A stretch of 64,000 nt of DNA, from NCBI GenBank assembly GCA_036852015.1, contig JAANDG010000617.1, positions 1-64,000 of the forward strand. The letters are read 5' to 3'. Below the pieces are notes generated by a model. It was given only the letters and a program-made list of their open reading frames with translations. It did no database searches and was not told the DNA's origin. Position numbers and translations under genes: made by a program. Shown one piece after another: positions 46,117-57,322 of this stretch (within the stretch, counting starts at the first letter, position 1; each line of letters opens with the position of its first letter). The DNA comes from Pelodera strongyloides (lineage: Eukaryota; Nematoda; Chromadorea; Rhabditida; Rhabditidae).

Positions 46117-49100
46117 ATGCGAAGCTCGACCGAGTGCGTCCCTAGTAAGTATGTTTGCGTGGATTGTGAATCTTTCCCATTGCAAGTTGATGTCCCTACT
46201 AATTGCATAATTTCCGGAAAAAATTATGCAATTAACAAGGAACCAATGATCAAAAAAGAAAATGTTGCCCTACTTACACCACATTTTTGCTTGTTTTATA
46301 TATATTGTGTACGATTGTATTCCCTGATATGTATATGAATGCAACCATGAAGGGGCAGCGCGTAATGCACAGAAAAATAAGCATCTCCCTTTAATAAGAT
46401 AGCTTGTCCATTTTCGTACAAGTTTGTTCTAGAAAATTTCGCTCAAAAAGTTTGGCTAAAGTTGGTTACCGTCTACCATTACAATCCATAAACTCAGTGC
46501 CTCACATGTTTTATTTTCATTAAAAATGGTCTCAGAATATAATTTTTAAAGGAAGTAAATAAAATTGAATAAAGTTTTTTGTCTTGTCTTGTTGTTTCAA
46601 TCTATTTTAGAGGAGTCTGTACAAAAAGTGTTCTATTCACATATAATTCACGAGAGAACTACAGTTCCACAGCAACATAAGACATCTTTTACTCGTTATT
46701 CACGTGTAATCAGCTACAGGAAAATAAACACAAAACATGCAAGCGCAGGCAGGTTCATTCTAAAAGATCCCATGAACGTTATTGTGCCTACGAGGAATAA
46801 ATTTTTGAATGTACAGCCTGAAGACGTCGAGAAATATGCCATCTGGAATTTGTCGTCTACTCTGCTCAGACTCTGCGAAATAATACGTCTCCTTAGAACT
46901 GATCACTGTATTAAAGCGATATTACGGCTGGTTTTGAAACGTATTTGTACGTCTACATTCCAATATGTTGTAGGCAAATGCATATAATTAGAATAAAAAA
47001 TCGCGCCGTATCGCACAGTCATTTTCATACACTGCAAAAGCATACAGCGTCCAACACACGTTAACGCTTGTTATACCGTTTTAATCTAATCGTGATCTTA
47101 ACATAAAAAATATTTCTTTATTATTACTTGTTTATTGTGGGTTTCATCACTTTTATAAGCTTGGTGACGAATTTTCAGAATGGCTATTACCCACTCTTTG
47201 GAACCACAATTGCATGAGAAGTAGGAAAAAGAAGGTGTTTCCTCAATTCCAGAGAGACCTATCAGAGCAAAGTACGATTGCTTATTTTCATCCTTCTGTT
47301 TTTGGGCATTAAAGCGAAATACCGGCCGTTTTTTGAAACGCAGGGTGAACAACTGGATTCTTACGTAGTTATGCTAATTTACTCGAATAGCTCGATTTTG
47401 ATTCTAATTTATGTTCATTTGCATAAACTGCATGATAATGTGGTGTACACGATGTGTTTAAAAAAACCGCGCGTTATTTCGCTATAAAGCGGTATTCCTA
47501 TGTAATATATGCAAATTTCTATGCCGTTCTGTTAATTTTTTGCGCTGAATGCGCATTATAGGTTCCAAAACCGGCGTCATACCTTTTCAAAACTGTTTAT
47601 CTGCAAATATCAGTTTCCAGTTAGAACACCGTTTGCTCTATTTTGTTAGGTTTAGGTTTTCTTGAAGTGTAATGCAAAAATAACGTATATAAAACTATAA
47701 ATATGAAGTTTACGATTCGTGTACCCATATTCTGCCGTCACAAAAATAATACTTAACCCATCGAGCCACCTCCTGAATATTAGTCGCTTATCCTATAAAA
47801 AGAGTCGGTTACAGCCCCTTACCATTTGGGTCGACGTCATCGAGTAATAATGTCATTTCTCAAAGATTGTACAAACGCGTTCAGGATACTTTAGTAATAT
47901 TTTTTGTTACAGTTTACCCTCAGCATCGCACCTCGCACAGAAGATGCAAAATATACACACAACTAACAATTTTAAAGTCGTATAATTTTTTTAACGACAG
48001 TATTGAAACGTATACCGGACGTTGTATTGCATTGTGTGCAAATAACTGCGCGACACTCGTGCGATTTTAGATTAATTTGCATGCTACATATGGGAATGCA
48101 GTTTTCCGAACAATGTTTAAAAACCGGCCGTTGTATCGCTTTAACAACGGTAATTATTGTATCATTTTCTGGTTGTGGTTGTTTTGTTGCTAGTTTTTGG
48201 CCCAATGCTTTTGGCAACCTCCATCGTGTTTTTCGATAAAGAGATTGCGTTGTAATGGATTGGGCAGGTAAATGGGATTTGCATTTGGAGCCGGTCCTTT
48301 GCAAAGAAAGTTTTATTTTTTTCAAAGCGACATGACACCTGGTTTCGAAACGTATAGTGGACAATTCCATTTCCAAGCATTTTATGCAAATTTGTGTGAA
48401 CCCCTGTGCTTTTTCGACGTAAAATTGAACAAAATTTGCATAGAAAGCATGAATAATAAATTCGTCAAGAAGACTTTTCAAAACCAAGAGCTTACCCATG
48501 TTGTCAATAAATATGTCAATAAATAAATAAATAAATAAACCCTTTACTTATCTCTCCAGCGAATTACAAGTGTTATATATGTATGTACAGTGTCATTGTG
48601 ATGTATGTAAGAATGTAGTTGTCCACAATGTATTTCAAAAACCGGCCGGTATTTCGACTTCCGGAATAAAAATCAAAGACACAAATGTAAAGGGAATTTA
48701 TTGCCAACGTTTCGGCCGGTTTCTGAAGCACATTACGACATCATCAATATATTCCATGGTTGACATTGGTTTCCTTGTCCAGACATAAACCTTGTTCAGT
48801 TTGAGAGTTCGTTCATAGGTTGTCTGGTTACATACATTTGCCTTTTTTCTCCTTATTCACCCTTGATTGCCTCCATACATCTATATAACATGAAATAAAG
48901 TTGGGGAAAGGAAATTCGTTACGCCTAATGATTTAAAATTTCAAGCTTGAATTGGTCGACGGTCGTTTACAAGGCTCATATTCAGCTTTCCTATTTCATC
49001 GTGGCCATTAAAGCGGAATGACACGTGTTTTGTAGGCTTGAAGAAGCGAATTTTTCTGTTTTACTCGCGCTAGCATTTTTAGTTTATTAAAATTGCTTTC

Positions 49101-51573
49101 CATTTTGTGTCGGATATGCCCAAATGAACAAGTATTATTTTCGAAACTATGTGCCATACCGCTTTAAAATCGTCGACTAAAAGGACAAATTGGTCTTTCC
49201 ATCATATCAACGTTTTACATAGTGTAAGGTTACTCTATTTTTTTTTCGTATGTATGTGTGTTTCGTCATCGAATTCCGAAATCCGAATTAGGTAATAGGA
49301 ATAGAAATTTAATTTCAAGATTTGACTTCCGTGCGGCACCTTCGTGATCACGGCCCGATTAATTGAGGTTCCTGATCGGGCATGTATCGGAGTTTCCAGT
49401 TTCCACTTTCCTGTGACGATAGTAGAAATTCAATTTCCATATTTGAATTCATTTTCCTTCCGTGCATCAACTTTGCATTCGGCCATCATGATGTGCCTTC
49501 ACTCTTCACTAAGTGAATTAGCACCAATGTCAATCCTTGTATCTAAGGGCACATCTCAAAGAGAAGGCGTTTTAGTGCCGCGAACGAAAAGCACAACAAC
49601 CCTAATTTTGGCTAGAAGCTTTATTTTCAATCCATTTCGGTCCAATCTTAAAGCGGTACGGCACGTGGTTTTGAAACATATGTGGACAACTATGTGCTAG
49701 TAGTGCACTTGTTGAATGGACTCACACCCACGTGTCATGCCGCTTTAAATATCTAATGCAGAATTTCGAAGTTTGGGTTTGTGTTTGTGTACGTATTTTC
49801 CACTGGAGACTATTGAAACATGCCAAACTTATTTATGGATATAAGTATTTTCTTGTCGCAAAGAGAGAGAGAGAGAGAGAGAGAGATAGAGTGTGAGAGA
49901 GAGGTAGAGAGGTGTCGAGAGGCCTTCAATTCAGATGTAATAATCCAGGTAGAGCAAAATGGCTTGGGAATTCCCTTGGCCCTTGGTGGCGTGAAAATGA
50001 AATGTCTAAAGTTTCGGAGCATAGGTATTTTCTAGATATAATTTTTTTGAAAACATGGACATGCACATAATCAACTGAATACTCCAATACGAACTTGGTG
50101 CGTCTTAGTGAAACGAAAGGGTCCTGTTACACTGTCGTGCGCCCACTGGGGAAACTCCGCGGCTGCGCGGCGTTCCTATGGCGCAAAAATGTTGCGCGGC
50201 GGTCACACGGCGGTATCGCGGCGCAAATAGTCACGATCCCAAAAACGGATCCGCGGCTGGTGCGCCCCAGGTGCGCCGTGGGGCCGCCAGATGTTATTTA
50301 TTAAAATGCACGGAAAGTACCGTACATAGAATTGTCAACACTCCCCCAACACTGCACCAATCACCGTAATTAGACACAAAGTTTGCGCAAATTTTCGTGA
50401 ATTTTTTTTTGCTTTTTTTTCTGAAATAATTTTTCTTTGCTTTTTTCTTCTTTCTTATAGAATTATTGTTGTATTATTCCATTACTTGTCTGAAACTTAG
50501 AGTAGCGTTTGTTTAGCACACTAAATGGGGAAGTGTGTAAAGCAATACGTTGTTTACTTGTCTTTTATAGCCAGAAAATACGTATTTTTAGGCGTTGTTC
50601 TTTTTTTAAACATCTGCTTTTTAAGTATCATTTCATGAAAGTAACCCCTTTGTTACTATGTATATTTGCTAGCAAAATATACTGTTTTTTTTGCATGTTT
50701 TAGAGCACCACATCACATGAGAAGAGAATTTAAACATTTGTAGTTTTTTTAGCTGTTCCCGTTGTTTTTCAGATTCGTATTTGACGTGCATGATCACTTC
50801 AGCCATACATGTGGAAACAGCCGATTGGAAACGACGGAGGAATTATTGGACGTGAGTTCTTTTTCTGTTACCATAAACCATAAGCATCCAAGCAAAGCAA
50901 TAGGCACTAGGTTGTCCAATTAGTTTCTTGTTTGTTATTCTGCCTTGTGTTCTCATTTCTCTTATTAGGTGAAGCAAAGCAATAATTCCCACCAATGCAG
51001 CGTGCTGGCTGGGGAGGTCTATTGCTGTGCTGGGGTCACCGAAATGCAACGGCCAGGTGTGTTCCTTTTATAGACCGATTTATTGACTATATCGTATGAT
51101 CGGTACGAGTCTGCAACTTCCATTATACTTTGGAAAATGTAAATTCAACTTGCTATACCGTTCCGTTCCGGCGTTGCCACCGAATTTATGTGTTTGTATC
51201 TAGCTAGAATATTGGTCAATGAGAGTATCCACTGCCTATGGGCGTGATCAATGTATATTGTTGGTAACTTCCGGTATGACATTCGAAAATTCAGGGCGGG
51301 TAATGAGTTCGAAAAATAAGTTTTAGCTGGTAATTGACCCAGCCCTTTGACTGACTCGTTGCTCCCAGTCCTGGTTAATTAACCAGCTCTGAACATTATT
51401 TTGCAATTACGTACATACAGCAGTGTGGAAGTGACGTATTTTGTTGTTGTCTATATCGAATATAATGCGTAGATAATTTACTCATTTTACTTTTTATAGC
51501 TGAAACACGAGAAGAAACCTGTTGTGAATGGACAGCTCGGTGGACGCCTACTCTTGGATACATTGAAGCGTAG
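46117..51573 (+). CDS. Unrecognised protein with Cys-rich C-terminal half
   Basis: The proposed exons are 46117-46144, 46611-46907, 49949-50024, 50773-50851, 50969-51056 and 51500-51573. They are phase-compatible and give 213 residues. The last four joins are the most secure (cag/GT borders, coding-like sequence). The N-terminal part is basic and polar (MRSSTECVP..., GRFILKDPMNVIVPTRNKF). The C-terminal part has conserved-looking aromatic and Cys residues: WLGNSLGPWWRENEMSK, FVFDVHDHFSHTCGNSR, HQCSVLAGEVYCCAG and EETCCEWTARWTP. No signal peptide or membrane helix is seen. A link across the long third intron (46908-49948), full of short elements, is inferred; an alternative acceptor at 49934 is possible. 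AATAAA at 51941-51946 lies in a downstream SINE. I do not recognise the family. Confidence 0.5.
46911..47084. mobile_element. Family A element next to a proposed splice donor
   Basis: It runs from ttaaagcgatattacggctg to ttataccgttttaa. It begins three bases after the proposed intron starts at 46908 (the donor shares gta with the flank). Confidence 0.7.
47309..47487. mobile_element. Family A element
   Basis: It starts ttaaagcgaaataccggccg and ends accgcgcgttatttcgctataa. A family B left end (taaagcggtattcc) follows directly. Confidence 0.88.
48000..48143. mobile_element. Family A element, left end eroded
   Basis: The left part reads ttgaaacgtataccggacgt. The right end aaaaccggccgttgtatcgctttaa is complete. 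Other eroded A and B copies lie at 48323-48490 and 48600-48660. Confidence 0.7.
49008..49166. mobile_element. Family B element
   Basis: It starts ttaaagcggaatgacacgtg and ends actatgtgccataccgctttaa. Confidence 0.88.
49648..49748. mobile_element. Family B element, 101 bp, near-consensus
   Basis: It starts ttaaagcggtacggcacgtg and ends cacgtgtcatgccgctttaa. This is one of the shortest complete copies. Confidence 0.92.
49861..49887. repeat. (GA)n microsatellite
   Basis: A short agagag tract, followed by impure GA-rich sequence to about 49915, lies just upstream of the proposed exon at 49949. Confidence 0.95.
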
Positions 51574-51601
51574 ATGTCGATGAAAGCAGTATATTTAAAG
51601 A

Positions 51602-51965
51602 GGTTCGTGGCCCATTGGAAACGTCCGCGCTTCGCAGTCAGCCGACCCGAGTTCGAATCCAGCCACAACACACACTCAATGCCACCGAGGCGGGGAAAAT
51701 CGAGGCGAATCCCCCATTGCCTAGCCTGTAGACTTCGAGGGATTTGTCCTTTCATCTCGTCGTCAAACACTCTGTATAACTCCACAAAACCTCATTGGAA
51801 AGATCAAGGATCGACATTATCTGAAGAAAAATCTCCCCTCCATGCATTCCCCCCGCGGATTGAAGAAGCACGACGCTAGAAACCTTCCGCACTTGTTCCA
51901 TGTACTTGATTGATGTTGTATCTGATTGATGGTATGTGTGAATAAAGTAGTGATATTTATTAAAT
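51602..51965 (+). mobile_element. tRNA-derived SINE, alanine-like head
   Basis: The head (about 51605-51675) has an A-box-like tggcccattgg, an anticodon-loop-like cttcgcag and a B box agttcgaatcc. An unrelated body follows and an AT-rich tail with aataaagtag and tttattaaatataaaa. A target duplication is not clear. It follows 29 bases after the stop of the upstream gene and supplies its likely polyadenylation signal. Confidence 0.6.
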
Positions 51966-52017
51966 ATAAAATTTTGTTACTTTATGCCGTACTTGCGTAT
52001 TTTTAACTTACGAAAAA

Positions 52018-52297
52018 ATGACGCGTTCAGATCACGGAATGCGCTACTTCGTTGCCGTTGTCTTGTCTGGTGCTCGCTTCTCCGGATCGGATGTTTGTTG
52101 CTTCTGGACTGGATCGCTTAGGTGTATGTTACTTTTCGTATTGGTCATGTCTTTTCCTAATTTAAATTTGTAGGCGGATTGATGTTCTGTTTTCAATTTG
52201 TGTTTCGTTTCGCGACTATTATTTTTCGCTTTTAAGGTTTATGACGCTCACTGTGTCTTCCGAGGATCAATCGCGCTACAATTTGGCTCAAGAATAG
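52018..52297 (+). CDS. Small uncertain two-exon gene
   Basis: Exon 52018-52121 (MTRSDHGMRYFVAVVLSG...) joins 52237-52297 across a 115-base GT-AG intron, giving 54 residues that end DQSRYNLAQE. The second exon could instead continue to a strong donor at 52319 in another frame (YDAHCVFRGSIALQFG) and join 52433-52523 (LGVFSGESCTTQSLGQ, TGA). That would require a different first donor. The composition looks coding and G+C is raised, but the structure is unresolved and no family is recognised. Confidence 0.35.
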
Positions 52298-52630
52298 CTC
52301 CATTTACCCTACAATGCCTGTAAGTTTCTTCTCTTATTTTTCTTTTAAAACATTATGATTTCAAGATTACGTTGTGCTGTATGTTCACTAATAATCATAC
52401 TAATTCTACTAATTCACCGTTTCATTTTCCAGTCAAGGAGTCAAGTTAGGTGTGTTTTCAGGTGAATCCTGCACTACGCAATCGTTGGGACAATTTTCTT
52501 CATTTCCAATGGGCCCCGTTTGAACGAAGAAATCTCAATTGGAACCATCACCACCCGATCTTAAACCATTCGGTTGGTGTTATACATTTCTGTATTTTAT
52601 ACTTGGTGTTTACTTATTGTGTGCTGCCTA

Positions 52631-52775
52631 TTAAAGCGAAATACCGGCCGGTTTTTGAATATAGTGCACCATCATTCTTATGCAGCTTATGTGAAGGAGC
52701 ATAAATTAGAATGAAAATCGAGCTAAATGAATAATAAAGTTGCCCACGCTGTGTTTCAAAAACAGGCCGGTTTTG
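52631..52775. mobile_element. Family A element, right end truncated
   Basis: It starts ttaaagcgaaataccggccg and breaks off at caaaaacaggccggttttga without the final CGCTTTAA. Confidence 0.75.
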
Positions 52776-52841
52776 AATCTAGTATTTTACATGCATTTTT
52801 ATTTAATTACATTTATTGTCAGTTTTTCACAACTTCACTTT

Positions 52842-53176
52842 AATGGAGTATTTAACTGCTGTTTCGGAAACGCGAAACACCTCAAAAAATCACTCAGGGC
52901 GTCTTTCACTTTCCATCTAGAAACTCATTGAGAAACTTGCTGCACAAATTGAAGATCAGAGACAAATTTGAATTAGTACACGTAATAGCTGTTATTATCA
53001 TACTTGCATGCGAAGATCTGTACTAATTCAAATTTGACCCTGATCTTCAATTTTTGCAGCGAGTTTCAAATTGCGCTTATGTATGGAAAGTGAAAGCAAC
53101 GCTGAATCGCTGAATGATTTTTGGGCCAGATTCGCCCTGTTTCGGCCTCGCGAAACAGCAGTTAATTACTCTATTA
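52842..53176. mobile_element. Foldback element
   Basis: taatggagtatttaactgct (left) pairs with agcagttaattactctatta (right). Inner arms such as gtactaattcaaatttga also pair. It is about 335 bp and has no ORF. Confidence 0.8.
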
Positions 53177-53745
53177 CGTTTGCATTTCTGTAGGCAAATT
53201 CTAGATTTAAAGTGTTGCAACATTCGGCTTTGAAACGTATTTTTGGATGACTCGGACGACTCGGTTTCTAATCTATGCTCTAGAATTGGACAATAATACT
53301 TTATACTTTCCCTCACCTATTTTTGTAGATTGTAGAATATTATATCTTCGTAGTAGGAGCATTTAAATACTGGATATTTGAGGTAATCAAATGAAGTCCC
53401 TGACCCGTGGCCGTTAGTCGTTAGTTTTCTATTAAGAACCCTTTTGTCGTTTTCTATTTGTTGATCGCTCTGACAACTTATTTTTATTTTCAATGTGTGC
53501 ATTATTTAATTACCTTACAACCATAATTTAATTCGCATAACGGTTTTTATTTATTGATTTTTACCGCTGAATTTAATTCGTAGAGTTTTCCAGTGTTGTT
53601 TGTGCTATTATGCTTGAATAAATATGTTTTTTTTTGTTGTTTTGTCGTTTTGTTCTAGTTATGTATTGTACAGTAGTCGGATTGGTAAGGTGGTAGTACG
53701 GCCAGTACGGGGTACGGTATGCTCGATTCGTGCCCATTTCGCGCA

Positions 53746-53925
53746 ATCGCCGCGCAACCCTCGCGCCATCGCCGCGCAACCTCCGCGCCATCGCCGCGGA
53801 CCCCAGGCGGAATCGCCGCGCGCCTGTGGCGCAAAGTGAATGCGCCGCCCCGCTGTGGCGGAGCCTCTTTTTACGCGCGGCGATGGCGCCAATTTTGCGC
53901 GGCGATGGCGCGAAGTTTCACGTTG
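53746..53925. repeat. GC-rich minisatellite-like tract
   Basis: Variants of cgccatcgccgcg and its complement cgcggcgatggcg recur, forming an internally inverted GC island in AT-rich DNA. Similar GCGC-rich islands occur near 15600-15780, 16065-16220, 17265-17500, 50150-50290 and 59700-59880. Confidence 0.8.
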
Positions 53926-54304
53926 CCAGTTTATTTTTTAAATTTCACACCAAACATAGACTTGTTAGCTCATATTCATTATTGCATGAAGGAAGTTTTC
54001 CATCCAGGGTGGGGTACGTATCGGGTTTCAAGTGGTAGTAATATTGTAATTTGAAATGACATGTATTCTTAGTTAACAATATATACAATAATATAATATA
54101 ATAGATAATATTATATGTAAATATATAATATTTTCTAAAATAATGCCAAATATTATTGTCTAAAATGCGTCATTAGTCTGCTCATTCCGTTTGATTGCAC
54201 AATTTTCATGCAAATTGTCTTGCACAAAACGAACTCAAAATACATAGCGTCGTGAGCCAATAATAACCCGTATTATATCTTAATAATTCCTAGCTTGCAT
54301 CAAT

Positions 54305-54457
54305 TTTAAAGTTATATGGTGCGTGGGTTCTGAAATGTATGCTATACAACTTCTCCATGTATTATATGCTTTTTAAAATGTGTCTTTCCGCGTTCCAGCA
54401 TATAGACGGGCACAGAAACTTGCATTCGTTTCAAAACCACGTTGTATACCGCTTTAA
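54305..54457. mobile_element. Family B element
   Basis: It runs from ttaaagttatatggtgcgtg to ccacgttgtataccgctttaa. Confidence 0.82.
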
Positions 54458-56591
54458 AGAAGTTCGATTTACGTAATTATTCTCTTTTATGACATTTGGT
54501 TGACGTGAACGTTTCAGTATATTTTAAATGAGGTTCGAATGAGGTTAATTTTCAATGTAATTATAAGCCACACTAAACGTAATTACGAGATGAAATTGCC
54601 AAAACTTTGGCTGTCAAATTATAGGCAACGAGGAAATTCGCACCTCACCAAAGGGCCAAAACACCATTGGAGTCTTCTTTTTTTTGGTTTTATTTTACTT
54701 TTAGTAAAGTTAACGCTTCCTGGAGTAATACATGGGTTGTAATTTTTTCCGCCCTCAGGTTTATCTTCAGACTGGTGTATTTAATAAATATTTAATAAAT
54801 AATAAATAAAATAATATAAATAAGAAACAACGTTTCTAAAGCAACATTTTCATTTTTATTATAGATCCTGCTAGAAACTGTGTATCACTCACTACCCATG
54901 TGTCGGAAACGGACATTTTTATATGATAATATGCTTGCTTAGCTAGTTAATTGCCCTTTTTATTTTTGTATGTTTTTCTTATAATAAATAAATTCTTTTA
55001 GATTATCATAGATCAAATTAAACATCATATATTGGAAGTGATGATGCGTAACGAACGTTTAGAATTTATAAGGCTGTTCACTGGCTCATATGAATTTCTA
55101 ATACTTGTTGCACGGAACAGAGTATTTCTGCAAATAAATTTTTACTTGTCCCGAAAAAACAATGCTATACAAATAACTTACGCTACAAAATTCATTCATC
55201 ATATATTTTCTATTTTCAGTGTAATTTCATTTCTCGCAAGCTAATATAATACGGTTTTATGTGTTTCATTTATTTATAGTTTTCTTTGAAAATCACGGAA
55301 ACTATTAATAGCAATGATTAATTATTATCTTGCTACGAGGACCCGAACATAAACGTAGAACAAAAATTAGAAGAAAATGACGGCTGAATTTAAAATTCAA
55401 TTCCTGCTGTTCACGACATGACAAAGAATTTTTAATTTCGAACCGCTTTTGTCAATTATATTGTGCCTAAATGTTGCAATTAATTGAGAGAGAGTAGTAA
55501 ACCTCCCAACATATAGCTTCAAATTCCATGTTTCAAATATTATTTCTCTCGTAGGATCAGTTTCCTTTCTCGTGTGATATGCCGAATGCGTGATGTATAT
55601 GCTCCTTTTTATCTTATTCGCGCGCTCTAGACACTGGATTTCTGAAGCGTAACGTACTTGATACAAAGATACAAATTTTTTTAACCCCAAGAATGCAATT
55701 TTTGAGCTATAGATCCTACTTATGTTATATGTTAGATATAACTTTAGATTTTCTTGCGTTGTACATCATGGGCTTGCAATTATACTATCCTTACAAATCA
55801 TCGTAGAGGTGAAAGAGTTACATTAGGTGAAGCCCAAAATACGCCAACTCTTCGAGCTGAAAACAATAATTTATTTGTGTGTATGTTTGTATCATGTACG
55901 TATCCCGTCTGTCTGTTGATTATTGTAATTATTATTGAGTCGCTGTGAAGGTGTGATGGCTAGGCGACGGTCATTAATCAAATCCACGCACTGATCACCG
56001 ATAAAGTGTGAAAAGGAGGAAGAGGATTAATAGGAGGAAAGAGAGGATCCTCCCCGAGACATGCTTCAGTCATCATTTTGTGGCTATTTTTATTCTACTA
56101 TACTTTATTTTTATTATTCAATGAAAGTTATCTCTTTCCTCTCTACTGGATTATGCTGCTTTCTTACGGACTTATCTTTAGCTTACATTCTAAGAGATAG
56201 CTTTTGCCGAATATTGATTTTTGACGCCTGACCTGTTAAAACCACCTTTGTAAGTGATTGTACTTCAACTACGTGAGGAAGGCAAAATCTCCTTAGCTCG
56301 GGGCCAATTCCAGATTATACGTCCTCAAAAACTGCCCTCTTTCGAGAATCATACGGGACCGCACCTACTGTAAAAAAGTTTATTTTACGAGATAGTTGGC
56401 TAGTTTACGACGCAATAAAATGCCACCTCTGCTATGTGGGTATGGTAGTGTATATATAGACCACATATGCTCGATGATATTTTGGCTGCCACGAACCATG
56501 AGTTAGTTTTCGAATTTGTAGGGAAAATTTGAACTCGTAGGTTGTACCCGAATCCCCACTTGCACCCACACACATGTTCGATGTTCGATAC

Positions 56592-56594
56592 ACA

Positions 56595-56634
<40 letters not shown>

Positions 56635-56646
56635 ACACACACACAA

Positions 56647-56712
<66 letters not shown>

Positions 56713-56790
56713 CCACACACACCCCCACACACACACACCCCCACACACACACACACACCCACACACACACCCACCCACACATACGCACGC
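56592..56790. repeat. (CA)n microsatellite, about 200 bp
   Basis: This is an almost pure CA/AC tract with a few CC and TA interruptions. The His/Thr and Cys/Val-rich ORFs in all frames here are products of the repeat. Confidence 0.98.
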
Positions 56791-57322
56791 ACACACCTCC
56801 TTCAAACTTGTGACTACTCCCCCAAGAACTCAAATTCCGTGAAATAGGTGTCACATTAAACTACGGACCACCGCCTCAGTGAACTTTTGCTTCCGAGTAT
56901 TTCCGCCGCAACTTCCGGACGGGAAATTTGTCTACCCAAGACGACCTCCCAGGACGTCAAAAAGACTCCACTTCTGTAAATTAAAAAGAAATTGAACGTT
57001 AAAGCGAAAAGACACGTGGTTTTAAGACGTATTATGGAGGGTCGTCGTGTCATAATGCTATTAATTCGTATATATTGTAAAACATTTTTGTTTCGAGTTT
57101 CACGTCTTATTGTTCTATTGTGCATATTGCGAGAAATAATTGATTGATCCATTGATTGATGTAGTTTATTTTCTTGTTCAGGTGTTACGAGCATACATCC
57201 CAACCAAAATTGACAACACAAGGGATCTTATATGTGTTTTATTCGTCAAAGTTTCGGCCGTATACCATCTTCAGGACATTACCTTAAACTTGGGTAATTA
57301 AATCGATGTAGTTCAGGTGCCG

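Larger units (their letters stand above)
52524..57322. other. Intergenic, repeats and AT-rich DNA
   Basis: No supported gene is seen. A 77-codon open stretch after an acceptor-like cttttag (54992-55243, starting IIDQIKHHILEVMMRNERL) and a minus-strand ORF at 55397-55690 are unconvincing. Elements, a GC-rich repeat and a CA microsatellite are listed separately. A left end like family B (ttaaagcgaaaagacacgtg) lies at about 57000. Confidence 0.5.

Noticed and set aside
48690..48740. Related motif tttatt..aacgtttcggccg at 48698 and 57236 as a gene or terminator
   Set aside because: Only a short shared phrase is seen; it is probably a dispersed repeat fragment with too little sequence to classify.
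56400..56854. Long Cys/Val/Gly and His/Thr ORFs
   Set aside because: They are translations of the CA microsatellite in several frames.
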